Source: Firmicutes bacterium UBA5388 (GTDB taxonomy: Bacteria; Bacillota; UBA4882; UBA10575). Taken from it: DNA of 9,398 nucleotides. The notes below the pieces were generated by a model that did not search any database, was not told the origin of the DNA, and worked only from the letters and a program-made list of their open reading frames with translations. Position numbers and translations under genes: made by a program. The DNA lies in NCBI GenBank assembly GCA_002409975.1, contig DHOO01000045.1, positions 3,453 to 12,850 of the forward strand, given 5' to 3'. Each line of letters starts with the position of its first letter. Position 1 is the first letter of the stretch. Positions 7,073 to 9,398 of this stretch are shown piece by piece.

Positions 7073-8185
7073 TTACGATAGGTCCGATATTTTTTCTACG
7101 ACTGCGTCTCCCACCTCCTTTGTTCGGGCGGTACCTCCGATATCCTGAGTCATAAGTTTATCTTCAGCCAAAACTCTATACACTGCCTCTTCTATGTATC
7201 TACTGGCCTTTAATGCGGTTTCGTCATTGTTCTTTAGTCCCAACCAGTCTAACATCATGCTTCCTGAAAGAATTGCGGCCAACGGATTGGCAAGCCCTTT
7301 TCCGGCAATGGTAGGCGCTGACCCGTGAGCAGGTTGAAAAAGTCCATATTTATCACCTACATCAGCGGAAGGAGCCATCCCCATACTACCGACTGTGCCT
7401 GCTCCCAAATCAGATATGATATCACCAAACATATTTTCCGCGACGACAACATCATAGTATTCCGGACGTTGTACCTGCCAAAGGGTCATGGCATCCACAT
7501 AAGCATAATCTCTTTCTATTTCCGGATAAGCCATCGCCACCTCATCATAAACTTTCCGAAAGAAGGCATAGGAACGTAAGACATTACTCTTATCCACACA
7601 AGTAACCCTTTTCTTACCATCAAACGGAGCCCCGTTTCTTCGTTTGGCCCATTCAAACGCGTACTTCACAATCTTTTCTGTTCCCGTTCGTGTAATAATC
7701 GAGGTGTCGGTTGAAACATCATCACGAAGAATATTACCTCCACCTCTAGAAGCATAAAGACCCTCTACATTTTCGCGCATAATTACGTAATCAATACTAC
7801 CCGGTTTCCTGTCTTTCAATGGATATTTAACGTTAGGATATAACTTAATCGGTCTAATCCCGGCGTATAAATCCAATCCGAAGCGCAACCGAAAAATAAT
7901 CTCTCCTGCCACTTCGGTCCCGTCCGGAAGCCGAATTTCTGGTAACCCCATAGCCCCAAAATAAATAGCATCAGCTTTTTCACAGGCATCGTATACTTCC
8001 TGCGGAATCGCCACCCCTGTACGGGCATAAAGGGTAGCGCTTGCTTCATAAGTCGTAAAATCACATTTTAATTCGGGAAGCACATTCTGAACAGCCTTTA
8101 TCACTTTTACTCCTTCGTCAATAATCTCAGGACCAATGCCATCTCCCGGTAAAACGGCAATATTGTATCGAGATATTTGAATCAA
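7073..8185 (-). CDS. Isocitrate/isopropylmalate dehydrogenase family protein (tartrate/malate-type or tetronate dehydrogenase)
   Basis: This is a beta-decarboxylating dehydrogenase of the IMDH/ICDH fold. Numbered from the upstream TTG at 8239, the complete catalytic set is present: Arg119 and Arg129 (LRFGLDLYAGIRP), Arg155 (RENVEGLY), Tyr162, Lys217 (DKSNVLR), Asp249, Asp273 and Asp277 (FGDIISD). VLPGDGIGPEI opens the domain at 29-39. The NAD loop reads FQPAHGSAPTIAGKGLANP: Thr310 replaces the Asp typical of NAD-dependent IMDH, and Gln replaces the common Glu. RENVEGLY is closer to tartrate/D-malate enzymes than to leucine-pathway LeuB, and no leucine genes are nearby. The start is unsettled. 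TTG 8239 has no ribosome binding site. AAGAAGGAG (8194-8186) directly abuts TTG 8185 and lies 9 nt before an in-frame ATA (8176). I list the nearest conventional codon. It is the first gene of the operon. Confidence 0.88.
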   Translation of the reverse strand: MIQISRYNIAVLPGDGIGPEIIDEGVKVIKAVQNVLPELKCDFTTYEASATLYARTGVAIPQEVYDACEKADAIYFGAMGLPEIRLPDGTEVAGEIIFRLRFGLDLYAGIRPIKLYPNVKYPLKDRKPGSIDYVIMRENVEGLYASRGGGNILRDDVSTDTSIITRTGTEKIVKYAFEWAKRRNGAPFDGKKRVTCVDKSNVLRSYAFFRKVYDEVAMAYPEIERDYAYVDAMTLWQVQRPEYYDVVVAENMFGDIISDLGAGTVGSMGMAPSADVGDKYGLFQPAHGSAPTIAGKGLANPLAAILSGSMMLDWLGLKNNDETALKASRYIEEAVYRVLAEDKLMTQDIGGTARTKEVGDAVVEKISDLS

Positions 8186-8228
8186 CTCCTTCTTAAGTGA
8201 GGGAATTGCATAATTACCTAAGCTTATG

Positions 8229-8286
8229 TTTAACCACAATATATAGTGTTTAACTAGTATTAGGCTATCAATATATTGTGGTTAAA
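8229..8286. repeat. Perfect 16-bp inverted repeat with a third half-site in the operon leader
   Basis: TTTAACCACAATATAT (8229-8244) is matched by its exact reverse complement at 8271-8286 across a 26-nt spacer. The interior 8239-8254 is a degenerate third copy (13 of 16 identical to the right arm, same orientation, 32 bp away). Together with the left arm it makes an imperfect palindrome at 8229-8254 (20 of 26 positions symmetric; half-site TTAAnCACnATAT). This could be a regulator's operator cluster or, in RNA, a long stem-loop about 34 nt before the dehydrogenase ribosome binding site. Confidence 0.75.
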
Positions 8287-8434
8287 TCTTAAATAATTGA
8301 ATTATGCAATTCCTTAAAGTAAAATACTAAGTTTTACAACGTCTTTTCTTAGATAACTACACTTACTACTATTATAATTTTGATATAAGGACCTGGAATT
8401 CGAATATGAACCCACCCCCTAGTATCATTATGAA

Positions 8435-8450
8435 AAGAAAACGTTTTCTT
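8435..8450. promoter_or_regulatory. Perfect 16-bp LacI/CcpA-type operator at the operon start site
   Basis: AAGAAAACGTTTTCTT is self-complementary over all 16 positions with a central CG, the classic form for LacI-family proteins. It begins 6 nt downstream of the -10 hexamer of the leftward promoter, so a bound repressor would cover the transcription start. The LacI regulator at 2242-3255 has the Leu54/Lys55 hinge expected for CpG-centred sites. It also matches the catabolite-control (cre) pattern at most positions, so CcpA is an alternative binder. Confidence 0.75.
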
Positions 8451-8456
8451 AAATAA

Positions 8457-8485
8457 ATTATAACATGCTTTATTTATTTTAGCAA
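8457..8485 (-). promoter_or_regulatory. Sigma-A-type promoter of the dehydrogenase-TRAP-VOC operon
   Basis: Reading leftward there is TTGCTA (-35, 8485-8480; 4 of 6 consensus), a 17-nt spacer, then a perfect TATAAT (8462-8457). A TG one base before the hexamer makes it an extended -10. Transcription should start near 8450, inside the 16-bp operator, giving a leader of roughly 250-270 nt before the dehydrogenase. Spacing and hexamers are seen; activity is inferred. Confidence 0.7.
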
Positions 8486-8578
8486 CATACATTTATTAAA
8501 AGTGTAGTTATTCTATGATAATGTCACTGGTTTAAAAAGGAAGAAAAGTATTACTTATAAATCAAGAGTAAAGAAAAA

Positions 8579-8639
8579 GTTCAACTTAGACTTGATGACT
8601 TTTCAAACGTCTTTCAGGGATGAGATTATTAAGTTGGAC
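8579..8639 (-). repeat. Long-range 10-bp inverted repeat between the divergent promoters
   Basis: GTTCAACTTA (8579-8588) pairs with TAAGTTGGAC (8630-8639) with one G-U, enclosing 41 nt. On the minus strand the stem is followed by TTTTTCTTT, as in a terminator, but no gene upstream on that strand needs ending. It might block antisense transcription coming from the rpsT side, or be chance in AT-rich DNA. Confidence 0.35.
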
Positions 8640-8659
8640 GATCCAATTCAATAAAGAAC

Positions 8660-8688
8660 TTGCAATGCTCAGAGAAAGAGGTTAAAAT
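8660..8688 (+). promoter_or_regulatory. Promoter of rpsT
   Basis: TTGCAA (8660-8665, 4 of 6), a 17-nt spacer and TAAAAT (8683-8688, 5 of 6) precede rpsT. An overlapping TATAAT is at 8688-8693 without a matching -35. The predicted start near 8695 leaves a leader of about 30 nt containing the ribosome binding site. Confidence 0.55.
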
Positions 8689-8724
8689 ATAATAAGTCGA
8701 TTCGATTAGTTGGAGGTGAACTCA

Positions 8725-8997
8725 TTGCCTAATATAAAATCCGCAGAAAAAAGGATTGCCGTCTCAGAACTTCGTCGTCTAAGAAATCGCAGTCAGAAAT
8801 CGGAACTTAGATCCTTGATTAAGAAAACAGAACTTGCCATCGAAACCGATGTCGAGAAAGCTAAGGACTTAATTACTCTTGCCATGAGAGAGTTGGATCA
8901 AGCCGCCACCAAAGGATTAATCCATAAAAATGCGGTCGCTCGTAAAAAAAGCCGCCTAATGCGTAGGTTAAATAGACTCACTGCTGTCGGTGAATAA
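8725..8997 (+). CDS. rpsT: 30S ribosomal protein S20
   Basis: This 90-residue basic protein is the bacterial S20 primary binder of 16S rRNA in the 30S subunit. It shows the family start MPNIKSAEKRI and the C-terminal helix HKNAVARKKSRLMRRLNRLTAVG, with normal length. The frame extends upstream to a TTG at 8710, but that lies on the ribosome binding site GGAGGTGA (8712-8719). The TTG at 8725, 5 nt after it, restores the family N-terminus, so the gene starts with UUG. It is a single-gene transcription unit, divergent from the catabolic operon, with its own promoter and terminator. E. coli rpsT also starts with UUG and is autoregulated at translation; that parallel is suggestive only. Confidence 0.97.
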   Translation: MPNIKSAEKRIAVSELRRLRNRSQKSELRSLIKKTELAIETDVEKAKDLITLAMRELDQAATKGLIHKNAVARKKSRLMRRLNRLTAVGE

Positions 8998-9001
8998 CAA
9001 T

Positions 9002-9028
9002 CGCCCGTAAAACGGGCGTCTTTATTTT
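9002..9028 (+). terminator. Rho-independent terminator of rpsT
   Basis: CGCCCGT (9002-9008) pairs perfectly with ACGGGCG (9012-9018) over a 3-nt AAA loop, followed by TCTTTATTTT. It begins 4 nt after the rpsT stop codon. Confidence 0.93.
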
Positions 9029-9398
9029 GCCAGTATGTTTCCAGGCAATTTATGTTGGTTTGCTATCACGACAATATATTTTTACCTGTTGTTGGTAGTC
9101 GCTCACGCTGACCTTTCGACAGCGAAGTGCTCTAAATTAAGGCTAGGTGAATCAACAAGCAAAGTACGCTTAATAGTCCGTCCTTGGACTAAAAGCGACT
9201 CGCGACGTCCTGTCGCTCGACCCGATTTTAGCCTCCGCTTCACCAAGAATACTGAATGAAGAAATCCAATTTCACTGGAGAAACAACCTTCCGACCAGGC
9301 TAGGTATAGATTAACAGAACTGCAAAGGCAGACTATCATTCATACGAGCGACGAGCTGCGAGATGTATTTTCTAGGTAGTCGACCACCCCAGCCAGCT
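9029..9398. other. Gene-free region after rpsT with clustered stem-loops
   Basis: No reading frame here looks like a real protein: open frames on both strands lack ribosome binding sites and recognisable domains. Parts of 9090-9260 look richer in G and C than the rest of the window and hold adjacent inverted repeats. These are CGCTG/CAGCG (9106-9110/9120-9124), AAGC/GCTT (9157-9160/9168-9171), TAGTCC/GGACTA (9174-9179/9186-9191) and GCGAC/GTCGC (9202-9206/9212-9216). AGGCTA (9140-9145) can pair with TAGCCT (9229-9234) around the last three. GGTAGTCG occurs twice (9094, 9375), as does AGGCTAGGT (9140, 9297). It may be a structured RNA, a dispersed repeat or the remains of one. Confidence 0.45.

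Larger units (their letters stand above)
8240..8709. other. Divergent control region between the catabolic operon and rpsT
   Basis: These 470 very AT-rich bases contain no convincing gene. They carry the leftward operon promoter (8457-8485), a LacI-type operator (8435-8450), most of the repeat cluster (8229-8286), a long-range stem (8579-8639) and the rpsT promoter (8660-8688). A second leftward -10 (TATAAT at 8376-8371) has only a weak -35 (ATTCCA, 17-nt spacer) and is a possible secondary start. Confidence 0.7.

Noticed and set aside
7073..8185. leuB (3-isopropylmalate dehydrogenase of leucine biosynthesis)
   Set aside because: The fold fits, but the RENVEGLY motif is more tartrate/malate-like. 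There are no leuA, leuC or leuD genes, and the gene leads a TRAP catabolic operon.
8508..8655. Plus-strand open stretch reading ...FNLDLMTFQTSFRDEIIKLDDPIQ before rpsT
   Set aside because: The end looks protein-like, but there is no canonical start codon with a ribosome binding site and the frame is under 50 codons. I treat it as chance or, at most, a gene remnant.
9103..9339. Minus-strand 78-codon open frame (and the plus-strand frame 9035-9259) after rpsT
   Set aside because: No ribosome binding site or domain is seen. The sequence is dominated by inverted repeats, which better explains the open frames. The Arg/Ser-rich translation looks like that of a repeat read by chance.

Overview
The window looks like chromosome of an AT-rich Gram-positive-type bacterium, most likely a Firmicute (Clostridia or Negativicutes). 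The basis is strong AGGAGG-like ribosome binding sites, UUG starts, a Firmicute-like S20 C-terminus (HKNAVARKKSRLMRRLN) and low overall GC. This is an inference from style, not a species call.

Positions 8485 to 125 hold one catabolic locus, entirely on the minus strand. In transcription order it encodes an isocitrate/isopropylmalate-family NAD-dependent dehydrogenase (7073-8185), a complete TRAP transporter (dctP 6043-7038, dctQ 5475-5960, dctM 4207-5478) and a small VOC/glyoxalase-fold protein (3704-4090). A rho-independent terminator follows at 3530-3587. After it come a LacI-family regulator (2242-3255), a DUF1537 four-carbon acid-sugar kinase (783-2057) and a class II aldolase/decarboxylase (125-751). 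Together these suggest uptake of a hydroxylated carboxylate, probably a tetronate or related sugar acid. It would be oxidised, phosphorylated by ATP and then (retro-aldol) decarboxylated to a triose phosphate such as DHAP. It resembles the OtnK/OtnC pathways, but the usual dehydrogenases (LtnD/DenD or PdxA2) and the isomerase OtnI are absent, and an isopropylmalate-dehydrogenase-like enzyme stands in their place.

The control region 8229-8485 is unusually legible. It has an extended -10 promoter firing leftward and a perfect 16-bp CG-centred LacI-type operator on the expected start site. Further down the leader is a perfect 16-bp inverted repeat with a third degenerate half-site. The dehydrogenase has an excellent ribosome binding site, but ATA sits where the start codon should be.

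On the plus strand, divergent from the operon, lies rpsT (30S protein S20, UUG start, 8725-8997) with its own promoter and a tight terminator. The last ~370 bases (9029-9398) have no convincing gene, but 9100-9250 folds into several adjacent hairpins and looks like a structured or repeated element.
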